Assembly (NCBI RefSeq): GCF_019880385.1
Contig: NZ_CP082273.1
Coordinates: 1,178,001 to 1,242,000, forward strand
DNA from: Nocardioides coralli
GTDB lineage: Bacteria > Actinomycetota > Actinomycetes > Propionibacteriales > Nocardioidaceae
Direction of reading: 5' to 3'
Length of the DNA: 64,000 nt
The notes under the pieces: model-generated
What the model was told of the DNA's origin: nothing
The model's database searches: none
The model's input: only the letters and a program-made list of their open reading frames with translations
Shown here: in pieces, positions 1-11,300 of the stretch
Layout of the letters: every line of letters starts with the position of its first letter
How positions within the stretch are numbered: the stretch's first letter is position 1
Made by a program: the position numbers and the translations under genes

Positions 1-23
1 CGACGCTCACCGAGGAGGAGTGA
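1..23 (+). CDS. C-terminal tail of an upstream gene (partial)
   Basis: Only the last six codons and a TGA are visible, reading TLTEEE then stop. The next gene starts 4 bases later and its ribosome site (GAGGAG) lies inside this tail, which suggests co-transcription. In mycobacteria the gene upstream of the wecA-like gene encodes a Sua5-type threonylcarbamoyl-AMP synthase, so that is the likely identity by synteny only; nothing in these few residues proves it. Confidence 0.45.
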
Positions 24-27
24 GCCG

Positions 28-1167
28 GTGCGCGAGTACGTCCTGGTCTTCCTGGTCGCCGCCGCGGTCACCTACCTGCTGACCGTCATCGCCCGGGAGA
101 TCGCGCTGCGGACCGGTGCCATCGCCGAGGTCCGCGACCGGGACGTCCACGCCGAGCCCATTCCCTACCTGGGTGGGCTGGCCATGCTCGGCGGTCTGGT
201 GGCGGCGTACGCCGTGGGTCGTGAGCTGCCGTTCCTGTCCAGCAACGGGCCCTTCGTGTTCGAGGACGCGGGCGTGGTGCTCCTCGCCGGGGCGCTCGTG
301 TGCGCTGTCGGAGTGCTCGACGACCTCTTCGAGCTCGACGCGCTGAGCAAGCTGGGCGGCCAGGTCCTCGCCGTCGGCTTCCTCGTCTACTCGGGCATCC
401 AGTTCCAGTGGATCCTGCTGCCGGACCGCTGGCAGTTCTCGCTCGACCCGGCGCAGGGCGCGCTGCTCACCGCCGTCCTGGTCGTCGCGACGGTCAACGC
501 GGTCAACTTCGTCGACGGCCTGGACGGGCTGGCGGCGGGCGTCGTCGGGATCGGCGCCCTGGCCCTGTTCCTCTTCAGCTACCAGCTGACGACGCTCAAC
601 GGGGTGACCCTCGCGACGACGGGAGCCTTCCTCTCGGCGTCCCTGGCGGGGGCGTGCGCCGGCTTCCTGCCGCACAACTTCCACCCCGCGCGGTTGTTCA
701 TGGGTGACAGCGGCTCGATGCTGCTGGGGCTGGTCCTGTCCTCCTCGGCGCTGGTGCTGACCACCCAGTTCAGCGGTGCCGAGATCGGTCGGGGTGGCGC
801 CGGGTCCAACGTCAACCCCTTCGCCTTCTTCCTGCCGCTGCTGCTGCCGGTCGCGATCCTCGTCGTCCCGTTCGCCGACCTGGTGCTGGCCGTGGTGCGA
901 CGCGGCTGGGCGGGGCGCTCGCCGTTCGCCCCCGACAAGCGGCACCTGCACCACCGGCTCCTGGAGATCGGCCACAGCCAGCGGCGGGCCGTCGTGATCA
1001 TGTGGATGTGGGCGGCGCTCATCGCGTTCGGCACCGTGATCGTCAGCCTCTACACCGGCAACCTGATGTGGGCGGCGCTGGCCGTCGCGACGGCCGTGAC
1101 GATCACGCTGACCTTCGTCGTGCCCGTCGTGCACACCCCGCACCTGGGGCAGCGCGAGGACGCCTGA
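28..1167 (+). CDS. WecA/MraY-family undecaprenyl-phosphate sugar-1-phosphate transferase
   Basis: Polytopic membrane enzyme of 379 residues that by family moves a sugar-1-phosphate (usually GlcNAc-1-P) from a UDP-sugar to a polyprenyl phosphate, starting arabinogalactan- or teichoic-type wall polymers on the cytoplasmic face. Seen: about ten hydrophobic segments, the aspartate pair in GVLDDLFELD, the NFVDGLDGLAAG loop, the MGDSGS motif and a late HLHHRLL histidine motif typical of the WecA branch rather than MraY. The GTG start follows GAGGAG at good spacing. The same gene sits just before the ATP synthase operon in mycobacteria (Rv1302 next to Rv1303-1304), which supports the call. Exact donor sugar cannot be told from sequence. 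Confidence 0.9.
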   Translation: MREYVLVFLVAAAVTYLLTVIAREIALRTGAIAEVRDRDVHAEPIPYLGGLAMLGGLVAAYAVGRELPFLSSNGPFVFEDAGVVLLAGALVCAVGVLDDLFELDALSKLGGQVLAVGFLVYSGIQFQWILLPDRWQFSLDPAQGALLTAVLVVATVNAVNFVDGLDGLAAGVVGIGALALFLFSYQLTTLNGVTLATTGAFLSASLAGACAGFLPHNFHPARLFMGDSGSMLLGLVLSSSALVLTTQFSGAEIGRGGAGSNVNPFAFFLPLLLPVAILVVPFADLVLAVVRRGWAGRSPFAPDKRHLHHRLLEIGHSQRRAVVIMWMWAALIAFGTVIVSLYTGNLMWAALAVATAVTITLTFVVPVVHTPHLGQREDA

Positions 1168-1205
1168 ACGCTGCCGGGGACCCCGATGCGGCACCTCGGG
1201 GACTT

Positions 1206-1221
1206 TGTGATAGTTTTCACG
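1206..1221 (+). promoter_or_regulatory. CRP/GlxR-like operator upstream of the ATP synthase operon
   Basis: The sequence TGTGATAGTTTTCACG fits the CRP-family consensus TGTGA-N6-TCACA in nine of ten fixed positions. It lies in the 92-base gap before the first small gene of the ATP synthase cluster. The internal TAGTTT could also act as a -10 element, in which case binding there would block transcription. Related corynebacterial and mycobacterial CRP proteins bind this consensus. Binding itself is inferred. Confidence 0.55.
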
Positions 1222-1259
1222 AGCACCGACGCCCGACCCGACCGGCAAGGACGGACGCC

Positions 1260-1766
1260 ATGCTGCTGGCCCTGCGCACCACCCGCGAGAGCGGGGTGGC
1301 CGTGCTCCTCAGGGGCGCTGCTGTCACGTTGGTGCTGGGGCTGCTCGCAGCCGTCGTCGGTGGGCTGACCGTCGGTGCTCCCGCTGCCTGGGGCGCGGTG
1401 TGCGGCACCGCCCTCGTCGTGCTCGTGGCCGCCGGGGGAGCCCTCGTGGTCAACGCCGTGGCCGGCGTGCTCCCGAGCGCCTCGATGCTCGTCGCGCTGC
1501 TCACCTACACGCTCCAGCTGCTGCTCGTCCTGCTCGCCCTGCTGGGGCTCGAGCGGTCGGGGCTGCTGGAGACGACGCTGGACCGCACCTGGGTCGGCGG
1601 CGCGGTCATCGGTGGGGTCCTGGTGTGGCTCGGGACCCAGGTCGCACTGGCGACCGGGACCCGCATCCCGGCCTACGACCTGACGTCCGACGACCCGTCG
1701 GCCAGCCCGTCCGGCAGCCCGTCTGGGGCGACCCCGGAGGGGCCTAAGGGGGGTGACCGGCCGTGA
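1260..1766 (+). CDS. Small membrane protein ahead of atpI/atpB (Rv1303-like)
   Basis: 168 residues with four predicted membrane segments and a Ser/Pro/Gly-rich hydrophilic tail. It occupies the place of Rv1303 of mycobacteria, between the wecA-like gene and the ATP synthase genes. I chose the ATG at 1260 because the hydrophobic region begins soon after it and the frame upstream is antisense-like in composition. By position it may help assemble or stabilise the Fo sector, as AtpI-type proteins do, but there is no catalytic motif and this role is inferred. A CRP-like site precedes it. Confidence 0.75.
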   Translation: MLLALRTTRESGVAVLLRGAAVTLVLGLLAAVVGGLTVGAPAAWGAVCGTALVVLVAAGGALVVNAVAGVLPSASMLVALLTYTLQLLLVLLALLGLERSGLLETTLDRTWVGGAVIGGVLVWLGTQVALATGTRIPAYDLTSDDPSASPSGSPSGATPEGPKGGDRP

Positions 1767-1783
1767 TCGACGACTGCTATTGT
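1754..1783 (+). promoter_or_regulatory. Candidate promoter for the atp operon
   Basis: A -10-like TATTGT at 1778-1783 lies ten bases before the ATG at 1794, with a weak TGACCG -35 eighteen bases upstream. It would give a transcript with almost no leader. Pattern match only. Confidence 0.4.
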
Positions 1784-1793
1784 CCGGGACGCG

Positions 1794-2009
1794 ATGAGTC
1801 AGCAGGGTGCACGCCCGTCAGGGGACGAGCAACCCAAGGGCGACCCGTGGCACGCGTTCGGGTACGTCGCGTCCGGTGTCGGTCTCTACGGCCTGCTCGG
1901 CTGGCTGGCGGATCGTTGGCTCGGCACCTCGTTCCTGGTGGCGCTCGGCGTCCTGTTCGGAGCAGGTCTGGGGATCTACATGACCTACGCACGGTTCAAC
2001 AAGTTGTGA
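1794..2009 (+). CDS. AtpZ/AtpI family protein
   Basis: 71-residue protein with two membrane segments (roughly residues 22-42 and 45-65). The pattern G-Y-V-A-S-G-V-G-L-Y-G-L-L-G-W-L-A-D followed by a Gly-rich second helix is typical of AtpZ/AtpI. Known members sit at the head of atp operons and assist c-ring assembly or Mg2+/Ca2+ transport; which applies here is unknown. It ends 22 bases before atpB, so it is almost certainly in the same transcript. Confidence 0.8.
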   Translation: MSQQGARPSGDEQPKGDPWHAFGYVASGVGLYGLLGWLADRWLGTSFLVALGVLFGAGLGIYMTYARFNKL

Positions 2010-2031
2010 CGCAGATCAGGCAGGAGACGCG

Positions 2032-2862
2032 GTGAACGTGATCGGGACTCTCGTCATCAGGGCCGCCGAGGGGTTCACGCCCCCGGGCCCGGGTGACTTC
2101 AACCTGCCACCCATCGGTGGTGGCAAGGAGACCTTCGAGTTCCTGGGCGAGAGCCACTTCCTCGGCGTCACCAAGCCGATGGTGCAGCTGGTCCTCGCCG
2201 CGGTCCTGGTCTTCGTCTTCTTCTGGATGGCGGCCCGCAAGCAGGCCATGGTCCCGGGGCGACTGCAGTACGTCGGCGAGGCCGGCTACGGCTTCGTCCG
2301 CAACTCGCTGGGCCGCGACATCATCGGCAGCCACGACTACATGCGGTTCGTGCCGTACCTGTTCGCGCTGTTCTTCTTCATCCTGGTCAACAACTTCTTC
2401 GGGTCCATCCCCGGCATCCAGTTCCCCACGATGTCGCGATCCGGCTTCGTCTACAGCCTCGCGCTGCTGAGCTGGCTGATCTACAACGGCGTCGGCATCC
2501 ACAAGCACGGGTTCGTCGGCTACTTCAAGCTGCAGTCGGTGCCCTCCGGTGTGAAGGGCCCGATCCTCGCGCTGCTGATCCCGCTGGAGTTCCTCTCCAA
2601 CATCGTGGTCCGGCCGGTCACGCTGGCCCTCCGTCTCTTCGCCAACATGCTGGCGGGCCACCTGCTGCTGATCCTGTTCGCCCTCGGTGGCGAGTACCTC
2701 CTGCTCGAGGCGTCGCTGGCGGTGAAGCCCGTCGGCATCCTGGCCTGGCTGATGTTCATCGCCATCTCGTTCCTGGAGCTGCTGATCCAGTTCCTGCAGG
2801 CCTACGTCTTCGTCCTGCTGAACGCCATGTACATCTCCGGGGCCCTCGCCGACGAGCACTGA
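2032..2862 (+). CDS. atpB: ATP synthase Fo subunit a
   Basis: Subunit a (276 residues) forms the two proton half-channels beside the c-ring in the membrane. Seen: five to six hydrophobic helices and the helix with TLALRLFANMLAGH, whose Arg is the essential charge facing the c-ring carboxylate; the last helices carry ELLIQFLQAYVF. The GTG start at 2032 follows CAGGAG at good spacing. It is the first core gene of an eight-gene operon in the standard order a-c-b-delta-alpha-gamma-beta-epsilon. Confidence 0.97.
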   Translation: MNVIGTLVIRAAEGFTPPGPGDFNLPPIGGGKETFEFLGESHFLGVTKPMVQLVLAAVLVFVFFWMAARKQAMVPGRLQYVGEAGYGFVRNSLGRDIIGSHDYMRFVPYLFALFFFILVNNFFGSIPGIQFPTMSRSGFVYSLALLSWLIYNGVGIHKHGFVGYFKLQSVPSGVKGPILALLIPLEFLSNIVVRPVTLALRLFANMLAGHLLLILFALGGEYLLLEASLAVKPVGILAWLMFIAISFLELLIQFLQAYVFVLLNAMYISGALADEH

Positions 2863-2945
2863 GACGTCGGCTCCCCCGGAGCGCACCACCGCAACACCGC
2901 AAGTAACCTGCACAACCAGTGGAAACAAACCGAAAGGAATACGCC

Positions 2946-3731
<786 letters not shown>

Positions 3732-3732
<1 letters not shown>

Positions 3733-4547
3733 TGGTGTCCGCCATGCGTGGTGCGTCCGCGGAGGCGCAGGCCGAGCTGCTCGACCGGCTGACGGGGGCC
3801 CTCGGGTCCGCCGACGCCGCGTCGGTCGGCACCGACCTGTTCGGGGCCGCTTCGGTGATCCGCTCCGAGGCCGGCCTGCGCCGGGTCGTCACCGACATCT
3901 CCACCCCCGGGGAGGCCAAGGCCACCCTGGTGACGGGGATCTTCGAGGGGAAGCTCGACCCGGTCGCGCTCGACCTCGTCGTCGACGCCGTTCGTCGTCG
4001 CTGGACCGCCACCCGTGACCTCGCCGACACCCTCGAGCACCTCGGGGTCGTGGCGCTGGTGCGGTCGGCGGGCGACGCGGACGCCGAACGGCTCTCCGAC
4101 GAGCTGTTCGGCGTGGGGCGACTGGTGGAGGAGAACCCGGACCTGCGGGCCGCGCTCTCCGACCACGTCCGCTCCGTGGCCGACCGGCGGCAGCTGGTCC
4201 GGGGCCTCCTCGGCGACAGGACCCTGCCGGCGACCGTGGCGCTCGCGGAGCAGGCGCTGGCCGGCTCCTACCGGACCTTCGGCGTCGCCATCGCCGAGTA
4301 CCAGAAGATCGCGGCGGCGGTGCACGACGAGCGGGTCGCCCGGGTCCGGGTGGCCCAGGAGCTGAGCGACGACGACCGCCAGCGCCTGGAGCAGGCGCTG
4401 AGTCGCCAGTACGGCCGGGACGTCCACCTCAACGTGGTGGTCGAGCCCGAGCTCCTGGGCGGCATGCGGGTCGAGATCGGTGACGACGTCATCGACGGCA
4501 CCGTGGTCTCGCGCCTCGACGAAGCACGACGCAAGCTGGCCGGCTGA
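3732..4547 (+). CDS. atpH: ATP synthase F1 subunit delta
   Basis: 271-residue subunit linking the b stalk to the top of the alpha3beta3 head. It is longer than the roughly 180-residue E. coli protein but normal for actinobacteria. The C-terminal part carries the conserved delta pattern around LGGMRVEIGDDVIDGTV. The ATG overlaps the atpF stop. The following 59-base gap to atpA holds only a ribosome site. Confidence 0.95.
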
Positions 4548-4606
4548 CCGGTCACCCACCAACTTCAGAGTCCACCAGCACAGAGCTCGAGAGAGAGTAG
4601 GCAGAG

Positions 4607-6244
4607 ATGACGGAGCTTTCGATCCGTCCGGAGGAGATCCGGGACGCGCTGCAGCGCTTCGTGTCCGAGTACCAGCCCGACGCCGCCAGCAAGGAGGAGG
4701 TCGGCACGGTCTCGCAGGCCGGCGACGGCATCGCCCGGGTCACGGGGCTCCCGTCGGCCATGGCCAACGAGCTGCTGGAGTTCGAGGACGGCACGCTGGG
4801 CATCGCCCTGAACCTCGACACCCGCGAGATCGGTGTCGTCATCCTCGGTGACTTCGAGAAGATCGAGGAGGGCCAGACGGTCCGCCGCACGGGCGAGATC
4901 CTCTCGGTGCCCGTCGGCGACGCGTTCATGGGCCGGGTGGTCAACCCGCTGGGCCAGCCGATCGACGGGCTCGGGGACATCGAGTCGAGCGGCCGCCGCG
5001 CCCTCGAGCTGCAGGCCCCCACCGTGGTGCAGCGCAAGTCGGTCCACGAGCCGCTGGCTACCGGCATCAAGGCGATCGACGCCATGACGCCCATCGGTCG
5101 GGGTCAGCGCCAGCTGATCATCGGTGACCGTGCGACCGGCAAGACCACGATCGCCATCGACACGATCATCAACCAGAAGCAGAACTGGGACTCCGGCGAC
5201 CCGGACAAGCAGGTCCGCTGCATCTACGTCGCCATCGGCCAGAAGGGCTCGACCATCGCCTCGGTGCGAGGTGCCCTCGAGGAGGCCGGCGCCCTGGAGT
5301 ACACCACCATCGTGGCGGCCCCCGCCTCGGAGAGCGCGGGCTTCAAGTACCTCGCCCCCTACACCGGTTCGGCCATCGGGCAGCAGTGGATGTACGACGG
5401 CAAGCACGTCCTGATCATCTTCGACGACCTGTCGAAGCAGGCCGACGCCTACCGCGCGGTCTCGCTGCTGCTGCGCCGCCCGCCCGGTCGCGAGGCGTTC
5501 CCCGGTGACGTGTTCTACCTCCACAGCCGGCTGCTCGAGCGTTGCGCGAAGCTCAACGACGAGATGGGCGCGGGCTCGATGACCGGCCTGCCGATCATCG
5601 AGACCAAGGCCAACGACGTGTCGGCGTTCATCCCGACCAACGTCATCTCGATCACCGACGGCCAGATCTTCCTGCAGTCGGACCTGTTCGCCTCCAACCA
5701 GCGGCCCGCGATCGACGTCGGCATCTCGGTGTCCCGCGTCGGTGGCGCGGCGATGACCAAGGCGATGAAGGCCGTCACCGGCTCGCTGAAGGTCGACCTC
5801 GCGCAGTTCCGCGCCATGGAGGCGTTCGCGATGTTCGCCTCCGACCTCGACGCAGCCTCGCGGCAGCAGCTCGACCGCGGCCAGCGGCTGATGGCCCTGC
5901 TCAAGCAGCCGGCCTACTCGCCGTACCCGCTCGAGGAGATGGTCGTGTCGCTGTGGACCGGTACCACCGGCCGCCTCGACAAGGTCCCGACCGAGGACGT
6001 GCTCCGCTTCGAGAGCGAGTTCATCGACTACGTGAAGCGCTCCCACGGCGGGATCCTGGACGGCATCCGCGAGACGCAGAAGTTCGAGGACGACGCCGCC
6101 TCCGAGCTCGAGGCCGCCTACGACTCCTTCCTCGACCAGTTCGAGACGTCCGAGGGCGGCTCGATCAAGGTCGGCACCGAGGCTCCGGCCGAGGCGCTGG
6201 AGGACGAGGACCAGGAGCAGATCGTCAAGCAGAAGCGGGGCTGA
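4607..6244 (+). CDS. atpA: ATP synthase F1 subunit alpha
   Basis: 545-residue non-catalytic nucleotide-binding subunit of the F1 head. Seen: N-terminal beta-barrel, P-loop GDRATGKT near residue 172, and a long acidic C-terminal tail (residues about 505-545) ending EQIVKQKRG, which is an actinobacterial extension. In mycobacteria such an alpha extension restrains ATP hydrolysis; a similar role here is inferred. It starts at the ATG after GAGAGAG and AGGCAGAG and is followed by atpG after two bases. Confidence 0.97.
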   Translation: MTELSIRPEEIRDALQRFVSEYQPDAASKEEVGTVSQAGDGIARVTGLPSAMANELLEFEDGTLGIALNLDTREIGVVILGDFEKIEEGQTVRRTGEILSVPVGDAFMGRVVNPLGQPIDGLGDIESSGRRALELQAPTVVQRKSVHEPLATGIKAIDAMTPIGRGQRQLIIGDRATGKTTIAIDTIINQKQNWDSGDPDKQVRCIYVAIGQKGSTIASVRGALEEAGALEYTTIVAAPASESAGFKYLAPYTGSAIGQQWMYDGKHVLIIFDDLSKQADAYRAVSLLLRRPPGREAFPGDVFYLHSRLLERCAKLNDEMGAGSMTGLPIIETKANDVSAFIPTNVISITDGQIFLQSDLFASNQRPAIDVGISVSRVGGAAMTKAMKAVTGSLKVDLAQFRAMEAFAMFASDLDAASRQQLDRGQRLMALLKQPAYSPYPLEEMVVSLWTGTTGRLDKVPTEDVLRFESEFIDYVKRSHGGILDGIRETQKFEDDAASELEAAYDSFLDQFETSEGGSIKVGTEAPAEALEDEDQEQIVKQKRG

Positions 6245-6246
6245 GC

Positions 6247-7161
6247 ATGGCCGTATCGCTGCGTGAGTACCGCGCGCGGATCAAGTCGACGGAGTCGATG
6301 AAGAAGATCACGCGCGCCATGGAGCTCATTGCTGCGTCCCGCATCATCAAGGCGCAGCAGCGGGCACAGGCCGCCGCGCCCTACGCACGCGAGCTGACCC
6401 GGGCGGTGTCGGCGGTGGCGACGTACTCCAACGTCGACCACCCCATGACGACGGAGTCGGAGGACCCCAAGCGGGCCGCCGTCCTCGTCGTCACCAGCGA
6501 CCGCGGTCTGGCCGGCGCCTACTCCTCGAGCGTCATCAAGGAGTCCGAGCGCCTGGTCGAGATGCTCCGTGAGGAGGGCAAGGAGGTCGACACCTACATC
6601 TGCGGCCGCAAGGGCGAGGCGTACTTCAAGTTCCGTCAGCGCCCGATCGTGCAGTCGTGGACCGGGTTCTCCGACCAGCCCTCCTACGCCGTGGCGCAGG
6701 AGGTCGGGCAGACCCTGATCGACGCCTTCCTCAAGGAGCAGGGTGAGGAGGGCGACGTGGACGAGGTCCACGTCGTCTACACCCGGTTCCGGTCGATGCT
6801 CGTGCAGGAGCCCACCGCGGTGCGGCTGCTCCCGCTGGAGGTCGTCGAGGGCGAGGAGAAGCCCAGCGCCGACGACGCGCTGCCGCTCTACGAGTTCGAG
6901 CCCTCCCCGGAGGCCGTCCTCGACGAGCTGCTGCCGCGCTACGTCCAGAGCCGGATCTTCTTCGCCCTGCTGCAGGCGGCGGCTTCCGAGCTCGCTGCTC
7001 GTCAGAAGGCGATGAAGGCCGCGACCGACAACGCCGACGAGCTGATCAAGAAGTACACCCGGATCGCCAACCAGGCCCGCCAGGCGGGCATCACCCAGGA
7101 AATCAGCGAGATCGTCGGTGGCGTGAACGCGCTGGCCGACGCCAGCGCCGCCAGCGACTGA
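6247..7161 (+). CDS. atpG: ATP synthase F1 subunit gamma
   Basis: 304-residue central shaft of F1 that couples c-ring rotation to conformational change in the beta subunits. Typical ends are visible: the N-terminal helix with [20 protein letters not shown] and the C-terminal helix with [17 protein letters not shown] hydrophilic insert around residues 195-225, rich in Glu and Asp, resembles the actinobacterial gamma loop. Position between atpA and atpD is standard. Confidence 0.96.
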   Translation: MAVSLREYRARIKSTESMKKITRAMELIAASRIIKAQQRAQAAAPYARELTRAVSAVATYSNVDHPMTTESEDPKRAAVLVVTSDRGLAGAYSSSVIKESERLVEMLREEGKEVDTYICGRKGEAYFKFRQRPIVQSWTGFSDQPSYAVAQEVGQTLIDAFLKEQGEEGDVDEVHVVYTRFRSMLVQEPTAVRLLPLEVVEGEEKPSADDALPLYEFEPSPEAVLDELLPRYVQSRIFFALLQAAASELAARQKAMKAATDNADELIKKYTRIANQARQAGITQEISEIVGGVNALADASAASD

Positions 7162-7184
7162 CCCGCCCGCACGGACCAGAGTGA

Positions 7185-8653
<1,469 letters not shown>

Positions 8654-8654
<1 letters not shown>

Positions 8655-9055
8655 TGGCCGACGCGACGAACCACCTCCAGGTCGAGCTGGTCGCCGCCGA
8701 CCGGCTGGTGTGGTCGGGCGAGGCCTCGATGGTCATCGCCCGCACCACCGAGGGCGACCTCGGCGTGCTGCCCGGTCACGAGCCGACCCTGTCGGTGATG
8801 GTGGACGGCGTCGTCGACGTCCGTACCGTCGATGGCGAGACGTGGGTGGCGGCGGTCAGCGCGGGGTTCTTCTCGGTCGCCAACAACCGGGTCTCGATCC
8901 TGGCCGAGTCGGCGGAGATGTCCCACGACATCGACCTCGAGCAGGCCCGTGCCGACCTGGAGCGTGCCCGGTCCGCCGGTGAGGACGACGATGACGCGCA
9001 GCAGCGCGTCCGTCACGCCGAGGCCCGCATCCGGGCCGTGGAGAGGGCCTCCTGA
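8654..9055 (+). CDS. atpC: ATP synthase F1 subunit epsilon
   Basis: 133-residue subunit of the central stalk. The N-terminal beta-sandwich shows the typical LQVELVAADRLVWSGEA and GDLGVLPGHEPTLS motifs; a helical C-terminal segment follows. It is the last gene of the operon. A 12-bp hairpin downstream is a good terminator candidate. Confidence 0.95.
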
Positions 9056-9078
9056 TCAGGCCACCCGTGGCCGCCCGC

Positions 9079-9115
9079 TAGGGTGTCGCCACGCCCGTGC
9101 CCCGGGCGTGGCGAC
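9079..9115 (+). terminator. Perfect 12-bp hairpin after atpC, with a -10-like box at its foot
   Basis: GTCGCCACGCCC at 9085-9096 pairs perfectly with 9104-9115 across a 7-base loop. There is no T tract, as usual in high-GC genomes. TAGGGT at 9079-9084 just before the stem looks like a -10 box, so the hairpin could end the atp transcript and also form the 5' end of the next mRNA. Confidence 0.65.
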
Positions 9116-9128
9116 GACAGGAGGACGG

Positions 9129-9569
9129 ATGCCGCTCTGGCAGCTGCTGCTCGACGCAGCCGGTGCCTTGCTCGTCCTCGTCCTGCTCTACGCCATCTCC
9201 CTGGTCGTACGCCGTCGGCTGCTCTCGCGCCACGGCGGCACCTTCGAGCTCAGCTACCGCGTCCGGTCCGAGAGGGCCGGGCGCGGTTGGCTTCTCGGGC
9301 TCGGCAGGTACTCCGGCGAGTCCCTCGAGTGGTTCCGGATCTTCTCGCTGTCACCGCGGCCCAAGCACGTCTGGCGGCGCACCAGCCTCTCCTACGCCGG
9401 TCGGCGTGACCCGGAGGGATCCGAGCGGATGTCGCTCTACCCCGACCACGTGGTCGTGCACTGCCAGGCCGTCGAGGGTCCCTTCGAGCTGGCGATGGCC
9501 CCGAGCTCGCTGATGGGATTCCAGGCATGGCTCGAGGCAGCACCACCCGGCACCACCACGACGGTGTGA
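9129..9569 (+). CDS. DUF2550 family membrane-anchored protein
   Basis: 146-residue protein with one N-terminal membrane helix (about residues 5-27) and a basic, Trp-containing cytoplasmic domain, matching the DUF2550 family found after atpC in actinobacteria (Rv1312 region in mycobacteria). Molecular function is unknown. It has a clear GGAGGA ribosome site. Its 3' end overlaps the start of the transporter gene, suggesting translational coupling. Confidence 0.8.
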   Translation: MPLWQLLLDAAGALLVLVLLYAISLVVRRRLLSRHGGTFELSYRVRSERAGRGWLLGLGRYSGESLEWFRIFSLSPRPKHVWRRTSLSYAGRRDPEGSERMSLYPDHVVVHCQAVEGPFELAMAPSSLMGFQAWLEAAPPGTTTTV

Positions 9570-10720
9570 CCGCCACCCGGGCTGCGCTGGCAGTGACCGT
9601 GGCCTTCGTGGCCAACGGACTGTGCTTCGCCACCCTCTTCTCCCGGCTCCCCGACCTGCGGGCGTCGCTGGGCCTCGACAACTCCTCCCTGGGGCTGCTG
9701 CTGCTCGCCGCCGCCGGGGGTTCGATGCTGGCGCTGCCCTCGGCCGGAGCCCTGATCCGTCGCACGAGTGCGGCGGCGGTGGTGCGAGCCGGCGCCATGA
9801 CGGTCGCGGCCGGTGTGGTGGTGGTGGCCCTCGCCGCCGACTTCCTCGGTCAGGCGGCGGCCGTGGCCGTCGGGCTCTTCGCCTACGGCATCGGCACCGG
9901 CTCCTGGGACGTGGCCATGAACGTCGAGGGGGCGGCCGTGGAGCACCGGCTGCGTCGCTCGGTCATGCCACGCTTCCACGCCTTCTTCAGCATCGGGACG
10001 GTGGCCGGTGCCGGCCTCGGGGTGCTGATGGTCGCCGTCGACGTCCCGCTGACCGGGCACCTGGGCCTGGCGGCGCTGAGCGCGCTCGCGATGGTCCCCA
10101 TGACCCGGTCGTTCCTCCCGGTCGAGCCCGAGCAGCACGCGGCGGGTTCGGCCGCCGGCGCCTGGCGTGAGCCGCGGACGCTGTTGGTCGGGCTGATGGT
10201 GCTCGCCTTCGCACTCACCGAGGGCGCGGCCAACGACTGGCTGGCGCTGGCTCTCATCGACGGCTACGACGCGCCGCGGTGGCTCGGGGTCGCCGGCTTC
10301 GCGGCGTTCGTCGTGGCGATGACGGGCGGGCGTCTGCTCGGCACGGCGGTGCTCGACCGCTGGGGGCGGGTGCCCGTCCTCCGAGCGACCGCCGTCCTCG
10401 CCCTCCTCGGCCTGCTGCTGCTCCTGCTGGGCCCGCACCCGGTGCTGGTGGCGCTCGGGGTGGTGCTGTGGGGGCTGGGCGCCTCGCTGGGCTTCCCCGT
10501 CGGGATGAGCGCGGGTGCAGACGACCCCGCCCACGCGGCGGCGAGGGTCAGCGTCGTCTCCACCATCGGGTACGGCGCCTTCCTGGCCGGCCCGCCGCTG
10601 CTCGGCTTCCTGGGCGACGCCGTGGGCACGCTCGAGTCACTGTGGCTGGTGGCCGCGGTCCTGGTGCCGACCACGCTGCTGGTCTCGGTGGCCCGGCAGC
10701 CGGAGCGCGCCCCGGTCTGA
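9566..10720 (+). CDS. Major facilitator superfamily transporter
   Basis: Twelve-helix secondary transporter of about 384 residues. Seen: N-terminal pattern FVANGLCFATLFSRLPDLRA and Gly/Ala-rich helices throughout, similar to the sugar/fucose-permease-like branch of MFS. Substrate cannot be deduced. I favour the GTG at 9566, which forms a GTGA overlap with the preceding stop; an ATG at 9527 in the same frame would add 13 polar His/Thr-rich residues and is the alternative. Confidence 0.82.
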   Translation: MTATRAALAVTVAFVANGLCFATLFSRLPDLRASLGLDNSSLGLLLLAAAGGSMLALPSAGALIRRTSAAAVVRAGAMTVAAGVVVVALAADFLGQAAAVAVGLFAYGIGTGSWDVAMNVEGAAVEHRLRRSVMPRFHAFFSIGTVAGAGLGVLMVAVDVPLTGHLGLAALSALAMVPMTRSFLPVEPEQHAAGSAAGAWREPRTLLVGLMVLAFALTEGAANDWLALALIDGYDAPRWLGVAGFAAFVVAMTGGRLLGTAVLDRWGRVPVLRATAVLALLGLLLLLLGPHPVLVALGVVLWGLGASLGFPVGMSAGADDPAHAAARVSVVSTIGYGAFLAGPPLLGFLGDAVGTLESLWLVAAVLVPTTLLVSVARQPERAPV

Positions 10721-10734
10721 CTCCCGCTGGTGGT

Positions 10735-10777
10735 GTGCCGAGGATCTCGGTCACCTGGTGACGGGAATCCTCGGCAC
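10735..10777. terminator. Nested palindromic bidirectional terminator
   Basis: GTGCCGAGGAT at 10735-10745 pairs perfectly with ATCCTCGGCAC at 10767-10777. The loop itself contains a 13-base palindrome GTCACCTGGTGAC at 10750-10762. It sits exactly between the convergent MFS and HIT genes. Confidence 0.75.
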
Positions 10778-10790
10778 AGCGGCCGAGCGG

Positions 10791-11231
10791 TCAGTCGAGG
10801 GCGCGGCGGACCGCCAGGGCGATCTCGTCGCGCTCCGCCTCGGGCAGCCAGTCGTCCTCGTCGTCGGACAGGAACGAGAAGACGCGGGGGCCACGCGCCT
10901 CGTCCGGGTGGTCCACCGCGCGGGGGACCAGGTGCAGGTGGAGGTGGGAGTAGCCCTCGGCCTCCGAGAACTGCATCAGGTACGTCTTCACGCAGCCCGT
11001 GACCGCCTCGAGGGCCCGACTCAGGCGGTGGACCAGCGTCCCGAGCTCCGCCGCGGCCTCGGGGTGGAGGTCGGTGAAGGCCGTGATGTGTCGGGTCGGC
11101 AGCACCACCAGCCACCCGGGGAGCGTGATGTTGAACGCGTGGGCCACGCGCCAGTGATCCGTCCGCAGCACGTCCTCGCGCGGCGGCGGCTCGGCGAGGG
11201 CCAGCTGGCCGCACGCATAGCAGTCGCTCAC
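10791..11231 (-). CDS. HIT domain protein (histidine triad hydrolase)
   Basis: Small nucleotide hydrolase or transferase of the HIT superfamily, 146 residues from GTG 11231. The triad HLHLHLV lies near residue 105, and CYAC near the N-terminus recalls the zinc-binding Cys of some HIT branches. Family members cleave AMP or other nucleotidyl groups from phosphoramidates and dinucleotides; the substrate here is unknown. An ATG four codons earlier (11243) is possible. Confidence 0.85.
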   Translation of the reverse strand: MSDCYACGQLALAEPPPREDVLRTDHWRVAHAFNITLPGWLVVLPTRHITAFTDLHPEAAAELGTLVHRLSRALEAVTGCVKTYLMQFSEAEGYSHLHLHLVPRAVDHPDEARGPRVFSFLSDDEDDWLPEAERDEIALAVRRALD

Positions 11232-11300
11232 CCGGCCTCGCATTCGCCGCGCGCAGGATGGGCGCCTGCCGGGCTCCGTTCGTCCCTCACTGCGCCGACC

